Positions 45,887 to 55,658 are shown, numbered from the stretch's first letter. The stretch: 64,000 bases of DNA from Hymenobacter chitinivorans DSM 11115 (GCF_002797555.1 NZ_PGFA01000002.1:310001-374000), one strand, 5' to 3'. The notes: generated by a model not told the origin, from the letters alone. Program-made: numbers and translations.

Positions 45887-47749
45887 TTATTCACCGATTT
45901 TCTTCCCCGTCATGGCCTGCTTGATGGAAATGTTCATCACCCGCTCGGCGAAGGGGCTGGTGAGGCTTTCCAGGTCGTCGACGGCCTTCAGGATGGTGTC
46001 CTTGTCGTTGGTTTCGAGGGCTTCGCGCAGCACCTGGGTTTGGGCGGCGGTGTGGGTAATTTCGTCCTCGGTCAGGTACTGGGAGTTTTTCTCCACGAAA
46101 CGCTCCACCTGATACAGCATCTGCTCGGCCACGGTGCGGGCCTCGATGACCATGCGGGCCGCCACGTCCTCGCGGGCGTGGGTTAAGGAATCCATCAGCA
46201 TCTGTTCCACCTGCTCGTCGGTCAGGCCGTACTGGGGCTTGATTTCGACGGCCTGCCGGGTGTTAGAGCGCAGCTCAATGGCTTCCACCTGCAGAATGCC
46301 GTCGGCGTTGAGCAGGAAGTTCACGTCCACTTTGGGCAAGCCGGCGGGCATGGCCGGAATGCCGCGCAGGTCAAACTCGGCCAGCTTGCGGTTTTCCTTC
46401 ACCAAGTCCCGCTCACCCTGGTACACCGAGATTTTCAGGTTCACCTGCCCGTCCACGGAAGTCGTGTACTGGCGGCCGGCCTTGGTCGGGATTTTGGAGT
46501 TGCGCGGAATAATGGGGTCCATGAGCCCGCCCAGGGTTTCGATGCCGAGCGTGAGGGGCGTCACGTCGAGCAGGAGCACGTCGCGGCGGTTACCGGCCAG
46601 AATATCGGCCTGAATGGCCGCGCCCAGGGCCACCACTTCGTCGGGGTTGAGGGAGTTGTTGGCCGGCTGCTGGAAGAATTCTGACACCGAGTCGTACACC
46701 AGCGGTACCCGGGTGGAGCCGCCCACGAGCAGCACCGCGTCGAGCTGCTGGGGCTGGAGCTGGGCATCGGCCAGGGCCTGGCGGCAGGAGGCAATGGTGC
46801 GCTCCACGTAGGGCCGGATCAGCTCGTTGAATTTTTCCTTGGTCAGCGGCAGCGTCGTTTCGCTGAATTCGGCTTCAAACGAGTCGTGGCTGCTCAGGTG
46901 GCGTTTGGCCTGCTCGGCCAGCAGGCGCAGCTGTTGCTGGGCAATAGGATTCTGGAACAGCACGGTAGCCAGCTGGTACTCGGCGGTCCAGTAGTCGGAA
47001 ATGGCCCGGTCCAGATCGTCGCCGCCCAGGTAGGTGTCGCCGTTGGTGCTGAGTACCTCGAAAATGCCCTGCTGAATGCGCAGAATGCTGATGTCGAAGG
47101 TGCCGCCGCCCAGGTCGTAGACGGCCACGGTTTTCTCGTCCTCGGGGCTCAGGCCGATGCCGTAGGCCAGGGCCGCGGCGGTGGGCTCATTCACAATGCG
47201 CAGCACTTCGAGACCCGCCAAACGACCGGCGTCGCGGGTGGCCTGGCGCTGGGAGTCGTTGAAGTAAGCCGGCACGGTAATCACGGCCCGGTTGACGGGC
47301 GTCTTGAGGGCGTGCTCGGCCCGGGCCCGCAGCTCCTTCAGAATCTCGGCACTCAGCTCGATGGGGGAGTAGAACCGGTCGGCCACCCGGATTTTGACCA
47401 GGCCCTCGGAGTTGTCGTCGATGACTTTGTAGCCCAGCTGGGTGGCGTGCTCGCCCAGGTCGCGGTACGACTTGCCCAGCAGGCGCTTCACCGAATAAAT
47501 CGTGTTCTGGGGCTCGGTGAGCAGGTACTGCTTGGCGTCGGTGCCCACAATTGGGTCGGGGGCGTCGAGGGGGAAGTGCACGACCGAGGGTACGATGGTG
47601 CCCCGGCCCTGGTCGTTGATGGCCAGCGGGTGGCGGCCGTCGGGGTGAATATAGGCTACCAGGCTGTTGGTGGTGCCCAAATCAATGCCGACGATGATTT
47701 CTTCCTGCTGAATGCTCCCGGTAGAGAGGTTGATTGCGACTTTGGCCAT
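45887..47749 (-). CDS. hscA: Hsp70-family chaperone, HscA-like
   Basis: This 620-residue protein has the Hsp70 ATPase domain ([15 protein letters not shown] at about residues 19-33; [23 protein letters not shown]). The substrate domain starts at [20 protein letters not shown]. Length and N-terminus fit HscA, the iron-sulfur cluster-assembly chaperone, better than DnaK. It lacks the long acidic DnaK tail. No isc or hscB genes are visible nearby, so the symbol rests on family resemblance. Confidence 0.85.
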   Translation of the reverse strand: MAKVAINLSTGSIQQEEIIVGIDLGTTNSLVAYIHPDGRHPLAINDQGRGTIVPSVVHFPLDAPDPIVGTDAKQYLLTEPQNTIYSVKRLLGKSYRDLGEHATQLGYKVIDDNSEGLVKIRVADRFYSPIELSAEILKELRARAEHALKTPVNRAVITVPAYFNDSQRQATRDAGRLAGLEVLRIVNEPTAAALAYGIGLSPEDEKTVAVYDLGGGTFDISILRIQQGIFEVLSTNGDTYLGGDDLDRAISDYWTAEYQLATVLFQNPIAQQQLRLLAEQAKRHLSSHDSFEAEFSETTLPLTKEKFNELIRPYVERTIASCRQALADAQLQPQQLDAVLLVGGSTRVPLVYDSVSEFFQQPANNSLNPDEVVALGAAIQADILAGNRRDVLLLDVTPLTLGIETLGGLMDPIIPRNSKIPTKAGRQYTTSVDGQVNLKISVYQGERDLVKENRKLAEFDLRGIPAMPAGLPKVDVNFLLNADGILQVEAIELRSNTRQAVEIKPQYGLTDEQVEQMLMDSLTHAREDVAARMVIEARTVAEQMLYQVERFVEKNSQYLTEDEITHTAAQTQVLREALETNDKDTILKAVDDLESLTSPFAERVMNISIKQAMTGKKIGE

Positions 47750-47835
47750 GGGGGTCTGGGGCGGCGCGGTAAAGCGCGCGGTAAGCGTAATTGAGACGAG
47801 TAAAACCGGACTAGATTTTCCCTACGATGCGGGGG

Positions 47836-47843
47836 CAAAAGTA
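47836..47843 (-). promoter_or_regulatory. -7 element for hscA
   Basis: On the minus strand this reads TACTTTTG, matching TAnnTTTG, 86 nt before the hscA start. It lies in the 426-nt divergent gap with the DUF4331 gene. Confidence 0.5.
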
Positions 47844-48097
47844 GCGAAGAAATGCCGGTAGGGGAGGATAACAAGTCGGCGGCCCGGATGGGCGTACAGT
47901 CGGTTCTATTTTTTTTAAGAAAAAGTTCCATTGCCTTCAATCCAAGCGGAGCAGTGGTTGCGTATAGTCCAACAAATCCCGCCCTCCTTTATTGCCGGCT
48001 CATCCCTGAGCCCGTGGCGCGCACCCGCCACGCCTTATTCCCGGGCCAGCACCTCCTGGACAAGGTGCCTGGCAAATTCCAGCCCGCGCTTTTCGCG

Positions 48098-48127
48098 CTT
48101 GTACTGCTCTTTTCCAGCCTAGCTTTT
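48098..48127 (+). promoter_or_regulatory. Candidate promoter for the DUF4331 gene
   Basis: CTTG (48098-48101), then 18 nt, then TAGCTTTT (48120-48127) is an acceptable match to the consensus, 48 nt before the ATG. The rest of the 47750-48175 gap shows no other gene or element. Confidence 0.45.
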
Positions 48128-48175
48128 TGCCTGGCCTGGCTTTGTATTCCTTTTTTTCACCCCAACCCTTTCACC

Positions 48176-50242
48176 ATGAAGAAGACCTATACCCGTCCGA
48201 TTCTCCACATGGGCTTAGCCGCAACGGCAATCGTCGGCGCCCTGGCCTGGAGCGGACAGAACACCCGTTTGGAAGCCTCCAGCCACCGCGAAGCCCCGCT
48301 TATTGCCGATGACCCGCTGGCCGACAATACGGACTTGTACGCCTTCCGCGACCCGAACAATCCGGAGCTGATCAACATCATTGCCAACTACATTCCGCTG
48401 GAGTTGCCCCAGGGGGGGCCGATCTACAACACGTTTGGAGAAAACATACGCTACGAAATCCACATCAAGAACAAGACGACCACGACGGGCGACGACCTGA
48501 CGTATCGTTTTACGTTCACGCGGACCAACGAAGACCCCACCACGTTTTTCCGGACCCGCCTGGGCAAGGAAAACCAGAAAACGACCTACACCGCTGAGCT
48601 CAGCGTCAATGGCGGCGCTTTTACGCCCATCGTAACGGGCGGCGTGGTGCCCCCGCCCAACATTGGCGTCCGTTCTATTGAAGGTGATGCCGGGTTGAAA
48701 ACGCCCTACAATACGCTCATGACCAACGCTATCCGGACGTTGGCCAACGGTACGAAAGTATTCTGCGGCCCGGTGGATGACCCGTTCTTCGTGGATTTGG
48801 GCGGCATCTTCGACCTGGGCGGCGTGCGCCCCAGCACCGCCCGTGACGGTGTAGCCCGCAAGAACACCCACACCATTGCCCTGCAAATTCCGATTTCGGT
48901 ACTGCAGAAAGACGGCAAAACCGGCGCCCAAGCCGCCAACATCCTGGATTCGGACTACATTATCGGTGTGTGGGCCTCGGCCAGCCGCCAAGCCATCCGC
49001 ACCCTGAACACGGACGGTACCCAGACGCAGTCGGGCAACTACGTGCAGGTGTCGCGCCTGGGCATGCCCCTGACCAACGAAGTAGTTATTCCCATCGGGC
49101 AGAAAGACGAGTGGAACGCCGGCAACCCCTACGGGATGGTAGCTAAGTTCGACGAAAACGCCATGAACCCCGAGCTGGCCCTCTACATGGACGACAGCCG
49201 CTTCGGGGGCGCCGTGCCCGGCCTGGGCGCCCTGCGTATCCAGTCTAACTCCCTGCAGGCTTTCGACTTCCGTAACGGCAAAGACGGCCTGGCTAACCTG
49301 ACCACCGCCCAGCGCGCCGGTACGGTCTTCGCCGACCCCACTTTCGGCCCCTATCTGCTGCGCGCCGGCAAGCCCCGCTCGGTCGACATTCTGCCCATCT
49401 TCCACACGGGCGTGCCTAACCTGCCTCCGTATCAGCTGGCTACCGGCAAACCGCTGCGCAACCCGCTGGCCGCTGGTAAGCCATTTATCAACAACTTCCT
49501 GCCCACCCTGGGCGACATGCTGCGCCTGAACATGGCCGTGCCCGCCACGCCTCGCACCCTGTCTAACGGTGCCCCCAACCCCGAGTTCAGCTCGGAGGGT
49601 CTGCTGGCCGCCGCCGTGCTGGGTCTGACCGACACGCGCTTCAACGGTAGCGCTGCCCTGCAGGCTATTCCGAACATGGACGGCTTCCCCAACGGCCGTC
49701 GCCTGGAAGATGACGTGACCCGCATCGAGCTGCAAGCCGTGGGTGGCGTGGTACTGGCTGCCATCGGCCTGTTCTACGACGACTTCTCGGCTACGGCCAC
49801 CAACCCCGTAACGGCTCAGCTGGGCGGCGTACTCGGCTTCCGGACCGGCGTAGAAGCCAATGACACGACCTTCAAGGCGGCTTTCCCTTACATGCAGACG
49901 CCTTGGCGCGGCAGCAAGGCCCAGTCGACGGTTACTTCGCAGCGCGGCAGCGTAGGCATGGGCCTGCAGGCGGCTCCGGTGGAAGTAGCCCAGAACTATC
50001 CTAACCCCTTCACCGAAAAAACCACGATTCGCTACGAAGTGGGCGTGAAAGGTCCGCTGACGATTGTGATTTCCGACATGATGGGCCGCCCCGTCAAAAC
50101 CCTAGTCGACAACAAGGAGCACAAGCCCGGTACCTACGAAACGGCCTGGAAAGTGCAGAACCTGGCCGCCGGCACCTACATTGCCACGGTAAAATCGGGC
50201 GAAACGGTGCTGCAGTCCATCAAGCTGGTGCACACCAACTAA
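48176..50242 (+). CDS. DUF4331 protein with type IX secretion signal
   Basis: The protein has 688 residues from ATG 48176; the upstream in-frame extension covers the divergent gap and is rejected. A signal peptide (AATAIVGALAWSG) precedes the DUF4331 signature SSHREAPLIADDPLADNTDL. A long domain follows, then a C-terminal sorting domain of the type IX system (VAQNYPNPFTEKTTIRYEV, ending SIKLVHTN). It is therefore predicted to be secreted or cell-surface attached. DUF4331 function is unknown; the acidic and His residues of the signature could bind metal. A terminator follows. Confidence 0.9.
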   Translation: MKKTYTRPILHMGLAATAIVGALAWSGQNTRLEASSHREAPLIADDPLADNTDLYAFRDPNNPELINIIANYIPLELPQGGPIYNTFGENIRYEIHIKNKTTTTGDDLTYRFTFTRTNEDPTTFFRTRLGKENQKTTYTAELSVNGGAFTPIVTGGVVPPPNIGVRSIEGDAGLKTPYNTLMTNAIRTLANGTKVFCGPVDDPFFVDLGGIFDLGGVRPSTARDGVARKNTHTIALQIPISVLQKDGKTGAQAANILDSDYIIGVWASASRQAIRTLNTDGTQTQSGNYVQVSRLGMPLTNEVVIPIGQKDEWNAGNPYGMVAKFDENAMNPELALYMDDSRFGGAVPGLGALRIQSNSLQAFDFRNGKDGLANLTTAQRAGTVFADPTFGPYLLRAGKPRSVDILPIFHTGVPNLPPYQLATGKPLRNPLAAGKPFINNFLPTLGDMLRLNMAVPATPRTLSNGAPNPEFSSEGLLAAAVLGLTDTRFNGSAALQAIPNMDGFPNGRRLEDDVTRIELQAVGGVVLAAIGLFYDDFSATATNPVTAQLGGVLGFRTGVEANDTTFKAAFPYMQTPWRGSKAQSTVTSQRGSVGMGLQAAPVEVAQNYPNPFTEKTTIRYEVGVKGPLTIVISDMMGRPVKTLVDNKEHKPGTYETAWKVQNLAAGTYIATVKSGETVLQSIKLVHTN

Positions 50243-50356
50243 GCCACCGGCCTGCCCCGGCGGCAACGAGCAGGAATAGTTTCTGCTGGTTGCCGCCGAT
50301 GGTGGCCTCTCTGCTAGCCGGGCCCGGGTGAGTTCGGCTAGCTTGCTGGTATATAC

Positions 50357-50386
50357 GGAGCCCGACTTCACCGTCGGGCTCCTTTT
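50357..50386 (+). terminator. Terminator after the DUF4331 gene
   Basis: GGAGCCCGAC (50357-50366) pairs with GTCGGGCTCC (50373-50382), followed by TTTT. It lies inside the open frame that runs up to the TPR gene, which argues that the TPR protein starts downstream of it. Confidence 0.9.
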
Positions 50387-50408
50387 CCCATTCTTAGCCC
50401 CTGCTGCT

Positions 50409-51734
50409 TTGCGCAAATATCTTTACCCTTCGTTGCTGGTGTGCTTCGGTTTGGCCGTCGCCGCCCTGTTTATTTTCCGCAAGCCCGAGCCCATTCCCCA
50501 GCTGAAAGAGCGCCACGGCGACCTGGCCCTGGGCGGGGAGTGGCTGAACACCAAGAATGCCATTGGCGGCCTGCTGGCCCAGCTGCGGGCCAAGCCCGAC
50601 GACAACAAAGCCAAGCTGCTGCTGGCCCAGGCCTACATGCAGGAAGCCCGCGTCACGGGCGACCATCCCTACTACGACATGGCCGCCATGCAGCTGCTCA
50701 ACGGCATTCTGCAGAAAGAGCCCGAAAACTTCGAGGCCCTGTGCTGCAAGGCCTCGCTGTGCCTAACCCAGCACCACTTCTCCGAAGGGCTGGCCGTGGC
50801 CGAGCAGGCCGTGAGTCTGAACCCGCACAACGCCTTCGTGTACGGACTGCTCTGCGACGCCAACGTGGAGCTGGGCCGCTACGCCGAGGCCGTGAAAATG
50901 GCCGACAAAATGAACCAGGTGCGCCCCGATTTGCGCTCCTACTCCCGCGTTTCGTACCTGCGGGAAATCTACGGCGACTATCCCGGCTCCATCGAGGCCA
51001 TGGACATGGCCGTCAAAGCCGGTTACCCGGGCCTGGAGCAAACGGCTTGGTCGCGCATTACGCTGGGCCACTTGTATGAGAATACCGGGGACCTGGGCAA
51101 CGCCGAAAAGCAGTACCAGCTGGCCCTGATTGAGCGGCCCTACTACGCCTATGCCCTGGCCGGCATGGGGCGGGTGGAAAAAGCCCGCAAGAACTATCCG
51201 GCCGCCATTGACTACTTCGGCAAGGCCCGCGCTACGGTGAAAGATTACGCTTTTGCCGACGAGCTGACTGACCTCTACCGCCTCAACCACGAGCCCGCCA
51301 AAGCTACCCAAATGGCCAAGGAAGCCATTTCGATGCTGGCCAACGATGCCCAGGAAGCCGATGCCAACGAGGCCATGGGCCACTACGCCGACCGGGAGCT
51401 GGCCTACGCCTACCTCAAGACCAACGAGCTGGACAAAGCCCTGGAGCACGCCAAAATCGAGTATGAGCGCCGCCCCGATAACATCGACGTGTGCGAAACC
51501 ATGGCTTGGGTGCACTACAAGCGGGGCGAGTATGCCGAGGCGCAAAAGCTGATGACCAAGGCCCTGCGCACCAACTCCCACAACCCCACGCTGCTGTGCC
51601 GCGCCGGCCTGATTGCCTCCAAAAACGGGCAGGCCGAGAAAGGCCAGGCCCTGATCCGACAGGCGTTGAGCACCAATCCTTACCTGAGCTTCGACTTGGC
51701 CGACGAGGGCAAGAAGCTACTGGCCGTTAACTAA
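50409..51734 (+). CDS. TPR-repeat protein with N-terminal membrane anchor
   Basis: The start is taken as TTG at 50409 (LRKYLYPSLLVCFGLAVAAL) because the earlier in-frame GTG at 50328 precedes the terminator hairpin. This gives 441 residues: one hydrophobic N-terminal anchor, then a series of TPR motifs (LAEQAVSLNPHNAFVYGLLC, YAEAVKMADKMNQV, LDKALEHAKIEYERRPDNID) to the end. TPR domains bind proteins; no enzymatic domain is visible. It lies between DUF4331 and HupE genes, 19 nt before the latter. Confidence 0.85.
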   Translation: MRKYLYPSLLVCFGLAVAALFIFRKPEPIPQLKERHGDLALGGEWLNTKNAIGGLLAQLRAKPDDNKAKLLLAQAYMQEARVTGDHPYYDMAAMQLLNGILQKEPENFEALCCKASLCLTQHHFSEGLAVAEQAVSLNPHNAFVYGLLCDANVELGRYAEAVKMADKMNQVRPDLRSYSRVSYLREIYGDYPGSIEAMDMAVKAGYPGLEQTAWSRITLGHLYENTGDLGNAEKQYQLALIERPYYAYALAGMGRVEKARKNYPAAIDYFGKARATVKDYAFADELTDLYRLNHEPAKATQMAKEAISMLANDAQEADANEAMGHYADRELAYAYLKTNELDKALEHAKIEYERRPDNIDVCETMAWVHYKRGEYAEAQKLMTKALRTNSHNPTLLCRAGLIASKNGQAEKGQALIRQALSTNPYLSFDLADEGKKLLAVN

Positions 51735-51753
51735 GCTCCTTGTTGCTGGCTGT

Positions 51754-52440
51754 ATGAAAACTTTGGTTGGGTCCAGAATGCTGATGGCGCGGACGGCGGT
51801 TTTGCTGCTCGTGGGGCTGCTATTGCCGCACCTGGCCGCGGCCCACGTGCTGGATGTGGACGTGAGCAAACTTTCCCGCACCGACATTATCAGCACCTAC
51901 CTCAAGCTGGGCTACACCCACATTTTGCCCCTCGGCCTCGACCATATCCTGTTCGTGCTGAGTTTGTATTTTCTGGAGCCCCGCCTCAGAGCCGTGCTCT
52001 GGCAGGCTACGGCCTTTACCGTGGCCCACTCCATTACGTTGGGAATGGCCATGTACGGCCTGATTTCGCCGCCCGCTTCCATCGTGGAGCCGGTTATTGC
52101 CTTGTCCATTCTGTTTGTGGCCATCGAGAATATCGTGGCCGACCGGCTCAACCCGTGGCGGGTGGCCATCGTCTTCGGCTTTGGCTTGATTCACGGCATG
52201 GGCTTCGCCAGCGTGCTAACCGGACTCGGACTACCCCGCGCTATGTTCGTCGAGTCGTTGATTTCCTTTAACGTGGGCGTGGAGCTGGGTCAGGTGACGG
52301 TGATTCTGCTGGCCTGGCTGCTGGTGGGCCGCTGGTTTGCCGACAAGCCCTGGTACAAGCAGCGCGTAGTAATACCGGTTTCGGTCCTCATCGGGCTGGT
52401 AGCTGCCTACTGGACCGTCGAGCGGGTGTTTTTCGCCTGA
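51754..52440 (+). CDS. HupE/UreJ-family membrane protein
   Basis: This 228-residue protein has a signal-like N-terminus and about six further transmembrane segments. The family's His-rich motifs are present: GYTHILPLGLDHILFVLSL (about residues 53-71), VAHSITLGMAMYG and LIHGMGFASVL. HupE/UreJ proteins are linked to nickel or cobalt uptake in hydrogenase and urease clusters, but here no such enzyme is present. It follows the TPR gene by 19 nt and leads toward a TonB-dependent receptor. Confidence 0.92.
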   Translation: MKTLVGSRMLMARTAVLLLVGLLLPHLAAAHVLDVDVSKLSRTDIISTYLKLGYTHILPLGLDHILFVLSLYFLEPRLRAVLWQATAFTVAHSITLGMAMYGLISPPASIVEPVIALSILFVAIENIVADRLNPWRVAIVFGFGLIHGMGFASVLTGLGLPRAMFVESLISFNVGVELGQVTVILLAWLLVGRWFADKPWYKQRVVIPVSVLIGLVAAYWTVERVFFA

Positions 52441-52500
52441 GGCCAAAAGTTGGCAAGAGCTGGTTTATAATTCACAATTCAGCATTTATAATTTCTAAAA

Positions 52501-52887
52501 ATGTTGCGCTCCGGGCTCGTGCTGCTGTTGCTCACCCACTACCTGCTGGTAGTGGGGGCCGGCCTCGTGAACCGGCCGCAACCACCGCGCTACTCGGCCG
52601 CCCACCCCTACGTGCACCGCGCCGACTGCCAGCAGAAGCACTACCTCATGGTCGACTGCTTCGATACCTGCAACGGCGACCAGCACGTGGTGCAAAAGCG
52701 CACCGCCGGTGAAAATGCCCAGCACCTGCTGACGCTAATGAAAGGCGTTGACGCGCATATGCTGGCCGAAACCATCAGCCTGCCGCCGGTGTATCCGGCC
52801 CCTAAGCCAACCCTGCCCGCGGAGCTGCGCCAGTCGGTGCCCCCGGGTTTTGCCGCGTTAGTTTACGCTCCGCCCCGTCGGGGATAA
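52501..52887 (+). CDS. Small exported Cys/His protein
   Basis: This 128-residue protein has an N-terminal hydrophobic segment (MLRSGLVLLLLTHYLLVVGA). A short region with three Cys and several His follows (HRADCQQKHYLMVDCFDTCN, about residues 39-58), then a Pro-rich tail. It resembles small Cys-containing proteins found next to metal-linked receptors in Bacteroidetes, but I cannot name a family. The pattern suits metal binding or a disulfide. It sits 60 nt after hupE and before the receptor. Confidence 0.7.
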   Translation: MLRSGLVLLLLTHYLLVVGAGLVNRPQPPRYSAAHPYVHRADCQQKHYLMVDCFDTCNGDQHVVQKRTAGENAQHLLTLMKGVDAHMLAETISLPPVYPAPKPTLPAELRQSVPPGFAALVYAPPRRG

Positions 52888-53011
52888 GTCCGGGGTGGCC
52901 CATGTAGAGCCGCCCGTAGCGCGTTGAAGTACTCCGCGCCGTGGTCTTATCCTTTGTTTTGCTGCCTGCTGCCGGCTCATCGCGCCCGTAGTGCCAGCTC
53001 ATTCCCGACGT

Positions 53012-53233
53012 ATGAACTCCCTTTTCCGTTTTTCTCTGCCCTCGGCTACGTCTGCTCAGGGTTTTATTGCCGTGCCGGTGCCCGCCGCGGTTTCCGCCCT
53101 CATCAGCCCGCCCGCCGCGGCCCGGCCCGTGCAGCAGTACACGGCCCGGCAACTGGCCGCCGGGCAGGCGCACCGGGCCCAGGCCCTGGCCAGCCGCCGC
53201 TCCTCGATTCCCTCTTCCGCCAAACGGTTCTAA
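53012..53233 (+). CDS. Possible small protein, 73 residues
   Basis: This small ORF (MNSLFRFSLPSATSAQGFIA, ending SIPSSAKRF) stops three nt before the receptor start. Its third codon positions are strongly G/C, like the neighbouring genes, unlike the overlapping frame of the receptor's upstream extension. No known domain or signal peptide is visible. It is plausible but unproven; it could be a translationally coupled leader peptide. Confidence 0.45.
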   Translation: MNSLFRFSLPSATSAQGFIAVPVPAAVSALISPPAAARPVQQYTARQLAAGQAHRAQALASRRSSIPSSAKRF

Positions 53234-53235
53234 GC

Positions 53236-55590
53236 ATGAGCCAGTTGTACGCGGCCCTTCCTGCCCGTCACGCGCGGCCCGCCTTGTGGTCGGTTGTCGT
53301 GGGGCTTTTTCTTTTGCTATCCACTTTCTCCCATCCGGTGCTGGGCCAAAACCCGGCGGTACTGCGCGGCTTTGTCACCGATTCGCTGTCGGGGCAGCGC
53401 CTGCCCGGCGTGGGTATCCGCCTCGATGGGCAGCCCCAGGGCACGGCTTCCGACGCGGCCGGGACTTTTCGCCTTGCCAATCTGCCGGCGGGCACCTACA
53501 CCGTGCGGGCTACGGCCCTGGGCTACCGCAGCCCGGCTACCACCGTCACGCTTACGGCCGGCTCTACTCAGACGCTGAACCTGCGGCTTTCGGCCGTGGC
53601 CCTGAGCCTGCGCGAAGTCACCGTGTCCCAGCCCCGGGACCCGAACCAGTCGGTGGCCGCCATTTCCCACATCGACCAGGCGCTGCGGCCCGTCAACTCG
53701 GCCCAGGATCTGCTGCGGCTGGTGCCGGGCCTCTTTATTGCCCAGCACGCCGGCGGGGGCAAGGCCGAGCAAATCTTCCTGCGCGGCTTCGACTGTGACC
53801 ATGGCACCGACTTCGCCGTGAGCATCGACGGGCTGCCGGTGAACATGGTGAGCCACGCCCACGGCCAGGGCTACGCCGACTTTCACTTCGTCATTCCCGA
53901 AACCGTGGAACAGCTGCGCGTCTACAAAGGGCCGTACACGGCCCGGTTCGGGGATTTCGCCACGGCCGGGGCGGGGGAGTTTACTACCAAAACCAGCCTG
54001 GACCGTAGCCAGATCAAGGTGGAAGTGGGCCGGTTCGACACCCGCCGGGCCCTGGTCATGCTGGACTTGCTAGGCCACAACAAGCACCACTTGCTGAGCA
54101 AAAAGCCGGAAAGCGCCTACGTGGCGGCCGAGTACAACTTTACCAATTCCTACTTCGACCAGAAGCAGCACTTCCAGCGCTTCAACGGCCTGGCCAAGTA
54201 CACCGGTCAGCTCACCGACCAAACGTCGCTCACGCTGCTGGGCTCCCACTTTACTTCCAACTGGGACGCCAGCGGGCAGATTCCGGAGCGGGGCGTGGCC
54301 GAGGGGCTGATTTCGCGCTACGGCAGCATCGACCCCACCGAGGGCGGCAGCACCAGCCGCACCAACGCTTCGGCGGTGCTGACCACCGGCCTGCCCCACG
54401 ACGCGGTGTTGCGGCAGCAGGCCTACTACTCGAAGTACGATTTCAGCCTGTATTCCAACTTCACCTTCTTCCTGCAGGACCCGGTAAACGGCGACGAAAT
54501 TCAGCAGCTCGACAACCGCCACCTGTTTGGCTACACCGCTACCTACGAGCAAAGCACCCAGCTCGGCAGCCGCAGCTTGCACTCGACGCTGGGCGTGGGC
54601 ACCCGCAACGACTTTTCAAATCTGGGCCTGCGCCACACCGTGCGCCGCGAGGTGCTGGATACTGTGACAACCGGCAAACTCTACGAGCGGAACCTCAACG
54701 CCTACCTCGACGAAACCCTGCCGCTGACCGAGCAGCTGACCCTGAATGCCGCAGTGCGGGCCGACGTGTTTACCTTCGACTTCCGCGGCCAGCTCTACGA
54801 TACCACTTCGTTGAGTCTGCAGCCGCTGCGGGGCCGCGTGACCAAGGCCCGGGTGTCGCCGAAGCTGAATCTGTACTACGAGCTGACGCCCCAGGTGCAG
54901 CTCTTCGTGCGCTCCGGTATCGGGTTTCACTCCAATGATGCCCGGGGCGTGATTCGGGGCACGGTGGGGCAGAATGTGCTGCCTCGGGCTATTGGCTACG
55001 AGGTGGGCAGCACGTTTAAGCCCGTGCCCAGCCTGGTCGTCAACGCAGCCGTGTGGGCCCTGCACCTGCAGGACGAGCTGGTGTACATCGGCGACGCGGG
55101 CGAGGTGGAAAGCACCGGCCCCACCCGCCGCTTCGGTCTCGACGCCTCGGTCCGCTACCAGCTGACGCCCTCCCTGTTTGCCGATCTGGACCTGAATTTC
55201 AACCACGGCCGGCAGGTGGCGGCGCCCAAGGGGGCCAACTACATTCCGCTGGCGCCCAGCTTCACCAGCATCGGCGGCCTGACGCTGAAGCGGCCCTCGG
55301 GCCTCAATGCCAGCCTGCGCTACCGCTACATCGACGACCGGCCGGCCAACGACGACGGCAGCATTACGGCCCGGGGCTACTTCCTGCTCGATGCGGTGGT
55401 GAGCTACACCAAGGCCTGGTTTCAGCTGGGCGCTACCGTCGAAAACCTGCTCAACGTGGAGTGGAACCAGGCTCAGTTTGCTACCGAAACCCGCCTGCCC
55501 ACCGAGCCCGTGGGCACGTCGGTGGATGAGCTGCACTTCACGCCCGGCACGCCATTTTACCTGAAAGCCACCTTCAGCGTCTTTTTCTAA
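53236..55590 (+). CDS. TonB-dependent receptor with His-rich plug
   Basis: The protein has 784 residues from ATG 53236; the in-frame stretch from 52924 has no signal peptide and poor coding character. A signal peptide ends near VLGQ, followed by a carboxypeptidase-regulatory-like domain (VLRGFVTDSLSGQRLPGVGI). The plug has a conspicuous His/Asp cluster (FDCDHGTDFAVSIDGLPV, then MVSHAHGQGYADFHFVIPE), and a 22-strand-type barrel ends in LKATFSVFF. Such receptors import metals or metal complexes at the outer membrane with TonB energy. Next to hupE this suggests metal uptake; the substrate is unproven. Confidence 0.92.
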   Translation: MSQLYAALPARHARPALWSVVVGLFLLLSTFSHPVLGQNPAVLRGFVTDSLSGQRLPGVGIRLDGQPQGTASDAAGTFRLANLPAGTYTVRATALGYRSPATTVTLTAGSTQTLNLRLSAVALSLREVTVSQPRDPNQSVAAISHIDQALRPVNSAQDLLRLVPGLFIAQHAGGGKAEQIFLRGFDCDHGTDFAVSIDGLPVNMVSHAHGQGYADFHFVIPETVEQLRVYKGPYTARFGDFATAGAGEFTTKTSLDRSQIKVEVGRFDTRRALVMLDLLGHNKHHLLSKKPESAYVAAEYNFTNSYFDQKQHFQRFNGLAKYTGQLTDQTSLTLLGSHFTSNWDASGQIPERGVAEGLISRYGSIDPTEGGSTSRTNASAVLTTGLPHDAVLRQQAYYSKYDFSLYSNFTFFLQDPVNGDEIQQLDNRHLFGYTATYEQSTQLGSRSLHSTLGVGTRNDFSNLGLRHTVRREVLDTVTTGKLYERNLNAYLDETLPLTEQLTLNAAVRADVFTFDFRGQLYDTTSLSLQPLRGRVTKARVSPKLNLYYELTPQVQLFVRSGIGFHSNDARGVIRGTVGQNVLPRAIGYEVGSTFKPVPSLVVNAAVWALHLQDELVYIGDAGEVESTGPTRRFGLDASVRYQLTPSLFADLDLNFNHGRQVAAPKGANYIPLAPSFTSIGGLTLKRPSGLNASLRYRYIDDRPANDDGSITARGYFLLDAVVSYTKAWFQLGATVENLLNVEWNQAQFATETRLPTEPVGTSVDELHFTPGTPFYLKATFSVFF

Positions 55591-55658
55591 GCCGGCACTT
55601 CAGCCTCGCGGCCAGCTGACCGGCGCTGACTTCTGGAAAAGAAAGATGAACTTGGGCC

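Noticed and set aside
47852-48175. Upstream extension of the DUF4331 frame
   Set aside because: The signal peptide begins at 48176 and the upstream part contains the divergent promoters.
52924-53235. Upstream extension of the TonB receptor
   Set aside because: Translated extension is Arg/Gly/Pro-rich with no signal peptide; a clear signal peptide starts at 53236.
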